From NCBI GenBank assembly GCA_018401375.1, contig JAGYKR010000001.1, positions 62,001-126,000 of the forward strand: a DNA stretch of 64,000 bases, written 5' to 3'. Under the pieces are notes generated by a model. That model made no database searches. It was not told where the DNA came from and saw only the letters and a list, made by a program, of their open reading frames with translations. This DNA comes from Ilumatobacteraceae bacterium. GTDB taxonomy: Bacteria; Actinomycetota; Acidimicrobiia; Acidimicrobiales; Ilumatobacteraceae. This document shows positions 39,479-47,730 of the stretch, one piece after another. Position numbers and translations under genes: made by a program. The stretch's first letter is position 1. Each line of letters begins with the position of its first letter.

Positions 39479-40237
39479 ATGGTACGCCTCGAGATGCGCT
39501 CCGACATCGCTGCGGGAGTAGCGCTGATGACGATTGACCGACCCGATCGGCGTAACGCCGTGGATCTCAGCACTTTGCAGGAGATCCGCCGCCACCAGAT
39601 CACCCTCGCCTCCAGCGCTCGCGCCGGAGGCGATCCGGTACGAGTGCTGGTGTTAACCGGTGCGCCACCAGCGTTTTGTGCGGGTGCGGATTTGACCGGG
39701 GTGGAAGAGAGCGAGTTCACATCCACCTTGACCGAGGTGTTGCGGGGTTTCACTGAACTAGCGATGCCAGTGATCGCAGCCGTGGATGGACCGGCCCTCG
39801 GCGCAGGAACCCAGTTAGCGATGGTCTGTGATCTGCGCGTGGCCACGAGCCGTAGCCGCTTCGGTATCCCGGCGGCGCGTTTGGGATTGGTGGTGGACCA
39901 TTGGACTGTTGATCGTCTCACGCGGGAGTTTGGCTGGGCGACAGCCCGGGCGATGTTGCTCGCAGCAGAAACCTTCGATGGTGAGGCACTGCGAGCCTCG
40001 GGGGCCGTGCATCGCCTCGGAGACCTAGACGCAGCCTTGAGTTGGGCCAAAGAAATCGCTCACCTCGCTCCGTTGACGATCGCGGGGCACAAACTTGCCT
40101 TGGAGCGCTGCACGAGTGGGCCGGCCTTTGATGCTGAGGTGGAGGAGGCCCGGCGAGCAGCCTGGGCCAGCGAGGATGCCGAGGAGGGGCGTCGGGCGTT
40201 CCTTGATAAGCGTACGGCGGGATTCACCGGCCGTTGA
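39479..40237 (+). CDS. Enoyl-CoA hydratase/isomerase family protein
   Basis: 252 residues, crotonase fold. MTIDRPDRRNAVDLSTL and LTGAPPAFCAGADLTG form the CoA-binding and first oxyanion region; AAVDGPALGAGTQLAMVCDL is the second. Of the two hydratase Glu positions, the second is not obvious, so the exact reaction (hydratase, isomerase or other) is open. ATG 39479 matches the family N-terminus and the TACGCT hexamer. Confidence 0.88.
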   Translation: MVRLEMRSDIAAGVALMTIDRPDRRNAVDLSTLQEIRRHQITLASSARAGGDPVRVLVLTGAPPAFCAGADLTGVEESEFTSTLTEVLRGFTELAMPVIAAVDGPALGAGTQLAMVCDLRVATSRSRFGIPAARLGLVVDHWTVDRLTREFGWATARAMLLAAETFDGEALRASGAVHRLGDLDAALSWAKEIAHLAPLTIAGHKLALERCTSGPAFDAEVEEARRAAWASEDAEEGRRAFLDKRTAGFTGR

Positions 40238-40290
40238 GGACGGTAGTGCGGGGTGGTAACGGTGCCTAAGTCGGTCCCTGTGGGCTCGTC

Positions 40291-41553
40291 TCAGAGTCCT
40301 GGTGGGACGAGACGGTGAACATTTTGAAAGAAGAAATACAGCGCCATGCCAAATGGGGCAATCCCGACGGCGAAACCCACGAGGTCGCGCCGCAAGAGCA
40401 CGCTGACCCGATGGGCGATGAACGAAATCACCATCAGTAGTGCGCCCCACAGCGCAAGTTGTGGAATCGCATCGCGGTCATGGAACCAGCCATCGGCAAA
40501 GGCATCGGTGATTGGCTCGGCAGGGGCCACCGTGGTGATCGGGCTCGGGGGAGCAGGGATTGTGGACTCTGGGGTCGCTGGGCCAGAGCCGACTGGATCC
40601 GGACGTGTTCCTGCGGGATCGGAGTCTTCGCCGAAAGCAGGCTCCCCAGCACCTTGCGAATCTCGTAGGTCTGATGGGTCCTCCACCACTTCATAGCGAA
40701 GTGGATCCTGCGTCGGGCTGGACTCTTCGGGGACGAGCGAGGCCGAGACAATGATCCGCTGGGCAGTTGACCAGACCGGGTGGCACGACACCAGCGTCAA
40801 TTGCGCTTCATCGGGCTTGGTGGTGAAGACCACGAAGTAGTCGCTCGGGCTGACGATGCGGGTATCGGTCACCCGATAGGTGAATGAACCCTCCTGGGTG
40901 GTGGCGTAAATCTCATCGCCGGGTTGAAGGCGATCCACATTGCGAAACGGTTGGCCATAGGTCGTGCGATGGCCGGCGATCGCCGAATTGCCGAGATGCC
41001 CCGGGGGCACGGTGTCGGGAAAATGTCCGGGCCCGAGCTGGAGTTCGGCGCTACCAACTCCTGCCACGACGATGTCGTCCACCTCGATGCGGGGGATTTG
41101 AATGCGAGCTACGGGATCGCCGAGAGCGAGTTGGCGGGGGGCGCGATCCATTGGCGGCGTCGGTGTCTGGACCCCGGCCTCAGGCGGGGTATTAGTCGAG
41201 GTATCAGGCGAGGTATCAAGCGAGGTATCAGGCGGGGTATCAAGCGAGGTATCAAGCGAAGTTTCGGGCAATGTCTCGGGCGATGAAAGAAGCTGTTCAA
41301 ACTCCGTGGACAAGGCCCGCTGCGCCCGAGCGGTCTCGATTCCGGTACCCCAGAGTTGGTAGGCCACGAAACCGAACAGCAACAGGCCCGCCGCGATTAA
41401 GCCACGTCCGATCATCGCAACCGAATCCCAGACCTTGGTGCTGGAGGTGGTGGGTAGGGCGCGGCGGAGATCTCGTTGTCTCCATTTGCGGACCCGGCGA
41501 TCACGCAGCCGATCTCGGGTGGCCGACAACGGACGTCGTTGGGGGGAGATCAC
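40291..41553 (-). CDS. Class E sortase with repeat linker and two C-terminal membrane spans
   Basis: 420 residues. A basic cytoplasmic N-terminus, membrane span at 48-68, a Thr/Asp/Pro repeat linker (residues 93-124), then the sortase domain with IAGHRTTYG (His195), LTLVSCHPVW (Cys257) and STAQRIIVS (Arg266). After an acidic Pro-rich linker come two further spans (about 366-384 and 390-410). Class E sortases usually cleave LAxTG signals. GTG 41553 is supported by TAGCGT seven bases upstream. It diverges from the ccm operon. Confidence 0.9.
   Translation of the reverse strand: MISPQRRPLSATRDRLRDRRVRKWRQRDLRRALPTTSSTKVWDSVAMIGRGLIAAGLLLFGFVAYQLWGTGIETARAQRALSTEFEQLLSSPETLPETSLDTSLDTPPDTSLDTSPDTSTNTPPEAGVQTPTPPMDRAPRQLALGDPVARIQIPRIEVDDIVVAGVGSAELQLGPGHFPDTVPPGHLGNSAIAGHRTTYGQPFRNVDRLQPGDEIYATTQEGSFTYRVTDTRIVSPSDYFVVFTTKPDEAQLTLVSCHPVWSTAQRIIVSASLVPEESSPTQDPLRYEVVEDPSDLRDSQGAGEPAFGEDSDPAGTRPDPVGSGPATPESTIPAPPSPITTVAPAEPITDAFADGWFHDRDAIPQLALWGALLMVISFIAHRVSVLLRRDLVGFAVGIAPFGMALYFFFQNVHRLVPPGL
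41183..41278 (-). repeat. 12-bp tandem repeat, eight copies, in the sortase linker
   Basis: Units such as AGCGAGGTATCA and GGCGGGGTATCA (plus-strand reading) encode Asp/Glu/Asn-Thr-Ser/Pro repeats. The longest repeat array in the window; outer units are more diverged than inner ones. Confidence 0.95.
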
Positions 41554-41560
41554 AGGCCAA

Positions 41561-41566
41561 ACGCTA
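41561..41566 (-). promoter_or_regulatory. -10-like TAGCGT for the class E sortase gene (leaderless)
   Basis: TAGCGT, seven-base spacer, GTG 41553. Confidence 0.5.
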
Positions 41567-41661
41567 GTGGCGAATCTTTCTTGCCGGCCTTCAGGTGATG
41601 GCGGGGTTCACTACATGAGGTTTTACGGATCGGTCCGAATCTCCGTAGTGTGAAGTTGTTT

Positions 41662-42297
41662 ATGGAGCCGACCATCGAGTGCGTGGACGTGGTTGCCGTC
41701 ATGGGTGGCTTCCCGGTTCTTGCTGGGGCCTCGTTGCGCGCCGATGCCGGTGAGATCCTGCTCCTTCAAGGACCCAACGGGGCGGGCAAGACCTCGTTGC
41801 TGCGGGTGGTGGCCGGATTGCTGCCGGTCCATCGGGGTGAGGCGAGGGTGATGGGGATCGATCTCGTGGCCGAACCGCGACGGGCGCGCACCCATGTTGG
41901 GATGCTCGGCCATGCGAACGGGTTATATGGAGATCTCACGGTGACGGAAAACGTGGGGTTTTGGGGGTCCACAGTCGGTGCCACAGCAGCCGAGATCGAG
42001 GCGGCGATCTCTCGGATGGGATTGGCCGAACGCCTCGCCGATGTGCCGGCCCGAAAGCTCTCCGCCGGTCAAAAGCGGCGCACGGCTTTAGCCTGCTTAA
42101 TTGCGCGACGGGCCGGGGTGTGGCTGCTGGACGAACCGCATTCAGGTCTCGACGCGGTCGGTCGCGATGAACTCGATGCCGTGCTGCGCCAAGCCGCAGC
42201 GGCCGGGGCGACAATTGTGATCTCGAGTCACGAACTCGACCGGGGCACGAAACTTGCCGATCGAGTGCTCACCGTCAGAGGCGGGATGTGTCTGTGA
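41662..42297 (+). CDS. ccmA: Heme exporter ATP-binding protein CcmA
   Basis: 211 residues, ABC ATPase. Walker A is LLQGPNGAGKTSLLRVVAGL, signature AGQKRRTALACL (with LSAGQ start) and Walker B GVWLLDEPHSGLDA. With CcmB and CcmC it releases heme-loaded CcmE in System I cytochrome c maturation. ATG 41662 gives the normal N-terminus; GTG 41650 in the same frame is possible. First gene of ccmABCDEFGHI. Confidence 0.92.
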   Translation: MEPTIECVDVVAVMGGFPVLAGASLRADAGEILLLQGPNGAGKTSLLRVVAGLLPVHRGEARVMGIDLVAEPRRARTHVGMLGHANGLYGDLTVTENVGFWGSTVGATAAEIEAAISRMGLAERLADVPARKLSAGQKRRTALACLIARRAGVWLLDEPHSGLDAVGRDELDAVLRQAAAAGATIVISSHELDRGTKLADRVLTVRGGMCL

Positions 42298-42313
42298 GAG
42301 TGCAGGTGTTGTC

Positions 42314-43027
42314 ATGAAGCGGTCACGGATCGCATGGGCGATCGCTTCGAAGGATCTGCGCATCGAACTGCGCAGTCGCATCGTGGCAAACCAGATCCTC
42401 CCGTTCGCTGCAGTGATCATGGTGTTATTTGCCTTCGCCTTGGATTCCGATTCGGTCTTGCAGCGAGTCGCTCCGGGTCTCGTGTGGATGGCCACTTTGT
42501 TCTCAATGATCGTGCTGGTGCAACGTAGTTATGCGATCGAGACCGAGGACGGGGCTTTCGATTTGCTTCGATTGTCGGGACTCGATCCGATCGGAGTGTT
42601 TTGGGGCAAGACCCTGGCTTTGGTGGTTCAGTTGCTGTTGCTGGAGATTCTGTTGGTCGCCACTGCGATATTGCTCTATAACACGACCGTTTCTGGAGCA
42701 TGGATCGGCGGCATCGGGTTCCTCGGGAGTGGGTGGGTGCTCTTGGTCACTACCCTCATCACCGCTACCTTCGGATTGGCTGCAGTAGGTACGCTCTACG
42801 GAGGCCTTGCTGCCGGCTTCTCGGGTCGGGAGACCTTGCTCCCCCTCCTCGTTTTGCCAGTGGTTTCGCCCGTGGTTATCGGTGCCACACGGGCGATGGA
42901 ATCCGCTTTTGGTACCGCAGGCGCAGTGGTTTCTGAGGGCTGGTCCTGGACCGGGTTGCTCTTAGTGTTCGCCGTGGCCTTCGGTGTTGGAGGCTCCTTG
43001 GCTTATGGACCTTTGATCGAAGAATGA
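42314..43027 (+). CDS. ccmB: Heme exporter membrane protein CcmB
   Basis: 237 residues with about six membrane spans, the membrane partner of CcmA. Conserved blocks are AIASKDLRIELRSR at the start, EDGAFDLLRLSGLDP, the coupling-helix segment, and FWGKTLALVVQLLLLEI. ATG 42314 lies 16 bases after the ccmA stop. The stop codon falls in a short 11-bp direct repeat. Confidence 0.92.
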   Translation: MKRSRIAWAIASKDLRIELRSRIVANQILPFAAVIMVLFAFALDSDSVLQRVAPGLVWMATLFSMIVLVQRSYAIETEDGAFDLLRLSGLDPIGVFWGKTLALVVQLLLLEILLVATAILLYNTTVSGAWIGGIGFLGSGWVLLVTTLITATFGLAAVGTLYGGLAAGFSGRETLLPLLVLPVVSPVVIGATRAMESAFGTAGAVVSEGWSWTGLLLVFAVAFGVGGSLAYGPLIEE

Positions 43028-43043
43028 TCGCTGAATGATCGAG
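43022..43043 (+). repeat. 11-bp direct repeat over the ccmB stop codon
   Basis: GAATGATCGCT and GAATGATCGAG in tandem; the ccmB TGA (43025-43027) is in the first unit. Confidence 0.8.
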
Positions 43044-43150
43044 CAGTTATCGATCGATGAAAATCAAGTAGTGAAAATCCGCAACATACTCAGTTACCGC
43101 TGGCCTCTGGGCCACAGGTTCCGCAGGTTCCACAGAGAGTGACATCGGTT

Positions 43151-43972
43151 ATGACAGATACCGTTTCCCCAGCACCAACTCCTTCGCCAGATCACTCGTC
43201 GCAAGGTTCGGCCATCACTGGAACAAGAGCGACCAAGGTGCTCGGTGTGTTGGCGATCATCGCGACCGCTTGGTTGGTGGCCTTCGGTCTCGGGTTCTCT
43301 CCGGCCGATCGCGACCAAGAGGAATCGGTGCGAATCCTGTATGTCCACGTCCCAACGATTTGGGTGGCGTATGTGGCTTTCATACTCACCGCCGTGGCCT
43401 CGGGGACATATCTGTTCTCCAAGAAACATTCTCTCGGGTTTGACCGGTTCGCTGGGGCGTCGGCGGAGCTCGGGGTGCTGTTCGTTGGACTGACCCTGAT
43501 CGTCGGTGCCCTGTGGGGACGTTTGACCTGGGGAGTGTTTTGGCAGTGGGATGCCCGCTTGACGACGACCGCACTGCTGTTCGTGACCTATATCGGCTAC
43601 CTCGCAGTGCGGCGGCTCGGCGGTGACCCCCATCAGCGGGCCCGCCGTTCTGCAGTGATGGGCTTATTGTCCGTCTTGTTGATCCCGCTTGTGCACTGGA
43701 GCGTTCGGTTGTGGCGCAGCCTCCACCAAGACGCCACCGTGTTGCGTCCCGATGGCCAAGTCAAAATGGATGGCTTGATGTTGTTCAGCTTGTTTGTGGG
43801 TGTCGTGGCGTTCAGCCTGATTTACGCCTGGCTGGTGATCCACCGGACACGGGTGCTGTGGATGGAGGATCACGAGAGCGAGTACGGCCTCGAAGCTGCC
43901 GTGGAACAGCGTCGGGCGGAGGCGCTCGAGACCCCGAGCAGTAACTCCACGGGAGGAAAAACAGATGGATGA
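43151..43972 (+). CDS. ccmC: Heme-handling membrane protein CcmC
   Basis: 273 residues, about six spans. The tryptophan-rich WWD-type loop appears as LWGRLTWGVFWQWDARLTTT, and YVHVPTIWVAYV carries one heme-ligand His, VHWSVRLWRSLHQ the other. CcmC loads heme onto CcmE. ATG 43151 or GTG 43139 starts it; 123 bases separate it from ccmB. It overlaps ccmD by eight bases. Confidence 0.93.
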   Translation: MTDTVSPAPTPSPDHSSQGSAITGTRATKVLGVLAIIATAWLVAFGLGFSPADRDQEESVRILYVHVPTIWVAYVAFILTAVASGTYLFSKKHSLGFDRFAGASAELGVLFVGLTLIVGALWGRLTWGVFWQWDARLTTTALLFVTYIGYLAVRRLGGDPHQRARRSAVMGLLSVLLIPLVHWSVRLWRSLHQDATVLRPDGQVKMDGLMLFSLFVGVVAFSLIYAWLVIHRTRVLWMEDHESEYGLEAAVEQRRAEALETPSSNSTGGKTDG

Positions 43973-44099
43973 CGCTGGCTTCATCATCGGCAGTTACGTG
44001 GTGACATTTTTAGCCGTGATCGGTTTTGGATGGGCCACATTGCGGCGAGCCCGCCGCCTCGGAAAGAAAATCTCTCAAGAGGAGACGTACTGGACATGA
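43965..44099 (+). CDS. ccmD: CcmD-like small membrane protein
   Basis: 44 residues, in the standard position between ccmC and ccmE. One membrane span (IIGSYVVTFLAVIGFGWATL) then a basic RRARRLGKK cytoplasmic end, the usual CcmD layout. Start ATG 43965 has GGGAGG upstream; stop and ccmE start share ATGA. CcmD bridges CcmABC and CcmE. Confidence 0.8.
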   Translation: MDDAGFIIGSYVVTFLAVIGFGWATLRRARRLGKKISQEETYWT

Positions 44100-44572
44100 C
44101 CGACCTGACCCCCCGCCCCGTCGACGACTCCGGATCACGGCCATCACGCCGGATCCTCCCTCTTGTTGTGCTGGCACTCGTGGTGGCCGCCGGCGGCGTG
44201 ATCTTGACCCAGTTCCTCACGTCGGCTGTGGACTATTACTGCAACGCCGATGAGATCGGTCAGCGCTCCGGCTGCGACGAGGAGCGCCGTTTACGAATCC
44301 AAGGCACCGTCACCGATGGTTCGGTGGCTGTGGAGCGTGGCGTCACGAGTTTCACCATCGCCTTCAATGACGTGACGGTCCCCGTCCATTACGAAGGTGA
44401 ACCCGGAGGAATCTTCAAAGAGTGCATTCCTGTCGTGGTCCACGGTCAGTTTGATCGCGGGGTTTTCCGAGGAGACCGAGTTGAGGTCAAGCACTCCAAC
44501 GAATACGTGGCTGTGAACTCCGACCGTTTAACCGAAGCAGAGTTTGAGGGCTGCGAGCCGGGTTCTACGTGA
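44096..44572 (+). CDS. ccmE: Heme chaperone CcmE
   Basis: 158 residues: N-terminal membrane anchor (ILPLVVLALVVAAGGVIL) and an OB-fold domain. RLRIQGTVTDGSVA and VPVHYEGEPGGIFKE are family blocks; VEVKHSNEYV contains the His that binds heme covalently and the nearby Tyr (HxxxY). A pair of Cys (YYCNADEIGQRSGC) before the OB fold is not a general CcmE feature. Both ends overlap neighbours by ATGA. Confidence 0.92.
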   Translation: MTDLTPRPVDDSGSRPSRRILPLVVLALVVAAGGVILTQFLTSAVDYYCNADEIGQRSGCDEERRLRIQGTVTDGSVAVERGVTSFTIAFNDVTVPVHYEGEPGGIFKECIPVVVHGQFDRGVFRGDRVEVKHSNEYVAVNSDRLTEAEFEGCEPGST

Positions 44573-46566
44573 TGCTGGCAGCAAGCCTGAATACAGCCCT
44601 CGGTAACGCAGGGTTGATGATCATGTTGGCGGCCTGCACCTTCGGGGCGTTGGCCACGGCGTTCTCTATTCGCACCGGCAATCTGGCCACCCTCAAACAG
44701 GCGCCCCGATATGCGTGGTTAGCGCTTGGCGGATCGGTCCTTGCGGTAGTGATGATGCAAAGGGCCTTGATTACCCGCGACTACTCGATCGGCTATGTCC
44801 AGCAGGTCGGGTCCTCCACCACACCACCGCTCTACAACTTCGCTGCCATGTGGAGTGCGCTCGAGGGATCGATCCTGTTGTGGGTCCTCGTACTCGGCAT
44901 CTTCACCGCCGCTGTTGCCTGGCAGTTCCGGGCTCGAACCAGCGATCCACTGGTGGGTTGGGCGCTCGTGGTGATGTTTGCGATCACCGCATTCTTTGCG
45001 TTCATCTCCTTTGGGCCAGCCTCCCCGTTTGCGGGGGGACCGCCAGTCCCGATTGGATTTGACGGTCCTGGTCCGAACCCGTTGCTACAGAACCACATCT
45101 TGGTCCTGTTTCATCCTCCGATCCTGTACCTCGGTTACGTCGGTTTCACGGTGCCGTTCGCATTTGCGATCGCAGCGTTGATCACCGGCAGGGTGGGAGA
45201 AGGATGGCTGATGGAGACCCGCCGTTGGGCACTGATCTCGTGGGCGATGCTCACCATCGGCATCATCTTGGGTGGCTGGTGGAGTTATGAGGTGCTCGGT
45301 TGGAGCGGGGTGTGGGCCTGGGACCCTGTGGAGAACGCGAGTTTGATGCCGTGGCTGACGGGCACTGCGTATATCCACTCAGTGCTCGTGCAGGAACGAC
45401 GCGGCATGCTGCGGGTGTGGAACCTGAGCCTGCTCGTAGCCACTTTCGCGTTGACGATCCTCGGCACCTTCATCACCCGTTCGGGGATCATTAACAGCGT
45501 TCACGCCTTCGGGGCCGGAGACGTAGAGGGGTATCTGCTCGCCCTGTTCGGGATCGTTGTGGTGGTTTCGCTTGCGCTCATCGCATGGCGCGGTGATCGC
45601 TTGCGTTCCCCGGGAGCGATCGACTCGCCGGTGTCGCGAGAGGGCGCGTTCCTTGCGAACAACGTGTTGTTCACGCTCTTCGCATTCATCGTCCTTCTCG
45701 GCACGGTGTTCCCGCTGTTCATTGAGGTTCTGCAAAACCGGCGCACAGTGGTCGGTGCTCCGTACTTCGATCGTCTGTCAGCCCCACTCGGGCTCATGCT
45801 GTTGTTCCTGATGGGGATCGCTCCGGCCTTGCCGTGGCGTAAGGCCTCAGGAACGCTGCTGCGTGAGCGCCTGTTTTGGCCGGCATGGTCGGGGGTGGCT
45901 GCGGTGGCGGTGTCGTTGGCGGTCGGCGTGTTTGGCTTGATGCCCTTGCTCGCTTTCGGCTTGGCTGGGTTCGCGGCCGGCGCAGCCCTTCGGCAGTTGG
46001 TGCTCGCTACCCGCCGGCAGGGTTGGCGCGGTCTGGTGGGCCGGGTGAATGGTGGAATGGTGGTTCACCTCGGTGTGATCGCAATCGCCGTCGGGTTGGC
46101 CGCTTCGAACTCGTTCACTCACTCTGCAGCGATCCCGCTCGAGGTCGGTACCGAACAAGCCTGGGGAGGCCACACCTTCGAGTTGATTGCGATTACCGAG
46201 ACCGTGGATGCCCGATCGAGTGCAGTGGTTGCTGAGGTGCTGCTCGATCGCAGACAGGTGTACGAACCCGCCATCACCAAGTATTTGCGGATGGGAATGG
46301 ACATCGGCACTCCGAGCGTCCGGACCGGCTTCACCAAAGATGTGTACCTGACAATCGATGGCACGATTCGGCCCACACCCGGAGATACCCGAGTCACACT
46401 GCGGGTCTTTATCAAGCCGATGATCATGTGGTTGTGGATCGGCGCCGGAATGATGGCGGTGGGTACGTTGCTAGCAGCGTTCCCCGGGCAACGCCGCCGA
46501 CTCGCCACCGATACAGCCTCGGCTCCGGTGCCGGTAGAAACAGGAACCGGCAGTAGAGATGACTGA
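44569..46566 (+). CDS. ccmF: Cytochrome c heme lyase subunit CcmF
   Basis: 665 residues, about 14-15 membrane spans. The WWD domain is GWSGVWAWDPVENASLMPWL; the heme-ligand His residues lie in ILVLFHPPILYLGY and ATAYIHS-like GTAYIHSVLVQ. CcmF with CcmH attaches heme to apocytochrome CxxCH sites on the outer membrane face. Starts in the ccmE stop and overlaps ccmG by eight bases. Confidence 0.95.
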   Translation: MMLAASLNTALGNAGLMIMLAACTFGALATAFSIRTGNLATLKQAPRYAWLALGGSVLAVVMMQRALITRDYSIGYVQQVGSSTTPPLYNFAAMWSALEGSILLWVLVLGIFTAAVAWQFRARTSDPLVGWALVVMFAITAFFAFISFGPASPFAGGPPVPIGFDGPGPNPLLQNHILVLFHPPILYLGYVGFTVPFAFAIAALITGRVGEGWLMETRRWALISWAMLTIGIILGGWWSYEVLGWSGVWAWDPVENASLMPWLTGTAYIHSVLVQERRGMLRVWNLSLLVATFALTILGTFITRSGIINSVHAFGAGDVEGYLLALFGIVVVVSLALIAWRGDRLRSPGAIDSPVSREGAFLANNVLFTLFAFIVLLGTVFPLFIEVLQNRRTVVGAPYFDRLSAPLGLMLLFLMGIAPALPWRKASGTLLRERLFWPAWSGVAAVAVSLAVGVFGLMPLLAFGLAGFAAGAALRQLVLATRRQGWRGLVGRVNGGMVVHLGVIAIAVGLAASNSFTHSAAIPLEVGTEQAWGGHTFELIAITETVDARSSAVVAEVLLDRRQVYEPAITKYLRMGMDIGTPSVRTGFTKDVYLTIDGTIRPTPGDTRVTLRVFIKPMIMWLWIGAGMMAVGTLLAAFPGQRRRLATDTASAPVPVETGTGSRDD

Positions 46567-47125
46567 GGAGGTTCCGGTGCGCCGTCGCCGGGTCGCCCCG
46601 TATGCCGTGATCGTGGTGGCGGTAGTGATGGCAGGACTCTTCGCTTTGTTGGCTAATGCTGACCCAGCGCGTAACCAAGTGGCTGCTACACCCCTGCTCG
46701 ATCGCCCCGCCCCAACTGCGGTGGGCGTCACCGCAGATGGGCGCTCTTTTGATTTGTCGCAGCGCAAAGGGAGTTGGGTCGTGATCAACTTCTTTACCTC
46801 CACCTGTATCCCCTGCCAGCGGGAGCACCCAGACCTGATCGAGTTTGTGGAGCAGCAACGTCGACTAGGAAATGCCGGAGCCGAGTTGTACACGATTGTG
46901 GTGGATGACACCGTGGAAGCCGTGGAGAGGTATTTCGCTCGAGAAGGCGGGGACTGGCCGGTGGTCTATGACACCGACGGGCGTTTCGCCGTGGCCTTCG
47001 GTGTGGCGCAGGTCCCGGAGACCTGGATCATCGATCCGAGTGGAATCGTGCGCGGTCGATTGATCTCTCAGGTCACTGCAGAGTTCCTCGGCCAACAGAT
47101 TCAACGGATTCGAGAAGGCATATGA
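46559..47125 (+). CDS. ccmG: CcmG/DsbE-like thiol-disulfide oxidoreductase
   Basis: 188 residues: N-terminal membrane anchor (AVIVVAVVMAGLFALLA) and a thioredoxin-like domain with INFFTSTCIPCQREHP (CxxC = CIPC) and the cis-Pro in VAQVPETWIIDPSG. It keeps apocytochrome Cys reduced for heme attachment. Overlaps ccmF and ccmH. Confidence 0.92.
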   Translation: MTEEVPVRRRRVAPYAVIVVAVVMAGLFALLANADPARNQVAATPLLDRPAPTAVGVTADGRSFDLSQRKGSWVVINFFTSTCIPCQREHPDLIEFVEQQRRLGNAGAELYTIVVDDTVEAVERYFAREGGDWPVVYDTDGRFAVAFGVAQVPETWIIDPSGIVRGRLISQVTAEFLGQQIQRIREGI

Positions 47126-47730
47126 CAAGCCTGATGGCGGCACCCAAAAGATGGAATCGGGCACTCAAGAAATGGCCATCGTGGGTGGTGATGGTGTTTG
47201 TAGTTGTGGCTCTTGTCGCGGTGGGTGCCACACGGGACGGTGGTCCTCAAAGTGCGGGGGATCGGGTGGACTCGATTTCGCGCCGCTTGGCGTGCCCGGT
47301 ATGCGATGGGGAGTCAGTGTTTGAGTCGCGCAACAACGCATCGGACAGCATCCGCTCCGAGATCACCGCTCAGGTCTCTGAAGGCCGTCTCGGCGATGAT
47401 GCGATCATCGAGTTCATCGCCGGTCGGTTCGGGGCCCAAGTGCTATTGGTGCCTCGTTCCTCAGGGGTGGAGGCTTTGGTGTGGGCGATCCCCGCCGCAG
47501 CCCTCGTGGTGGCAGTGGCGGGCTTGGCGATGGCGTTTCGGCGTTGGAGGGACGAGGCCCGTGCCTACCCGGATGCCACGGCGGCAGATTTTGATCTCGT
47601 GGCCACAGCCTTAGCCGAAAGCCATTCTGAACAGCCCGGGTCCGATCAGCCCGAGTCCGATCAGCCCGTTCCCATTCAGCCCGAGTCGGGCAACGATGGC
47701 TATCGCAGCGACGAGGCAGGGCAGGAGTGA
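47122..47730 (+). CDS. ccmH: CcmH/NrfF-like apocytochrome c thioreductase
   Basis: 202 residues. Membrane span near residues 20-40, then ISRRLACPVCDGESVFES, the family LRCxxC motif with Ala for Arg, and a second span (VWAIPAAALVVAVAGLAMAF). The C-terminal tail is an EQPGS/DQPES repeat. It binds the apocytochrome for CcmF. ATGA overlaps on both sides. Confidence 0.9.
   Translation: MTSLMAAPKRWNRALKKWPSWVVMVFVVVALVAVGATRDGGPQSAGDRVDSISRRLACPVCDGESVFESRNNASDSIRSEITAQVSEGRLGDDAIIEFIAGRFGAQVLLVPRSSGVEALVWAIPAAALVVAVAGLAMAFRRWRDEARAYPDATAADFDLVATALAESHSEQPGSDQPESDQPVPIQPESGNDGYRSDEAGQE
47629..47688 (+). repeat. 15-bp tandem repeat, four copies, at the ccmH 3' end
   Basis: In-frame units encoding EQPGS, DQPES, DQPVP and IQPES close to the stop. 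Confidence 0.92.

Noticed and set aside
41183-41278. CRISPR array
   Set aside because: The units are contiguous 12-bp repeats with no spacers and encode a protein linker. The other arrays in the window are likewise spacer-free.
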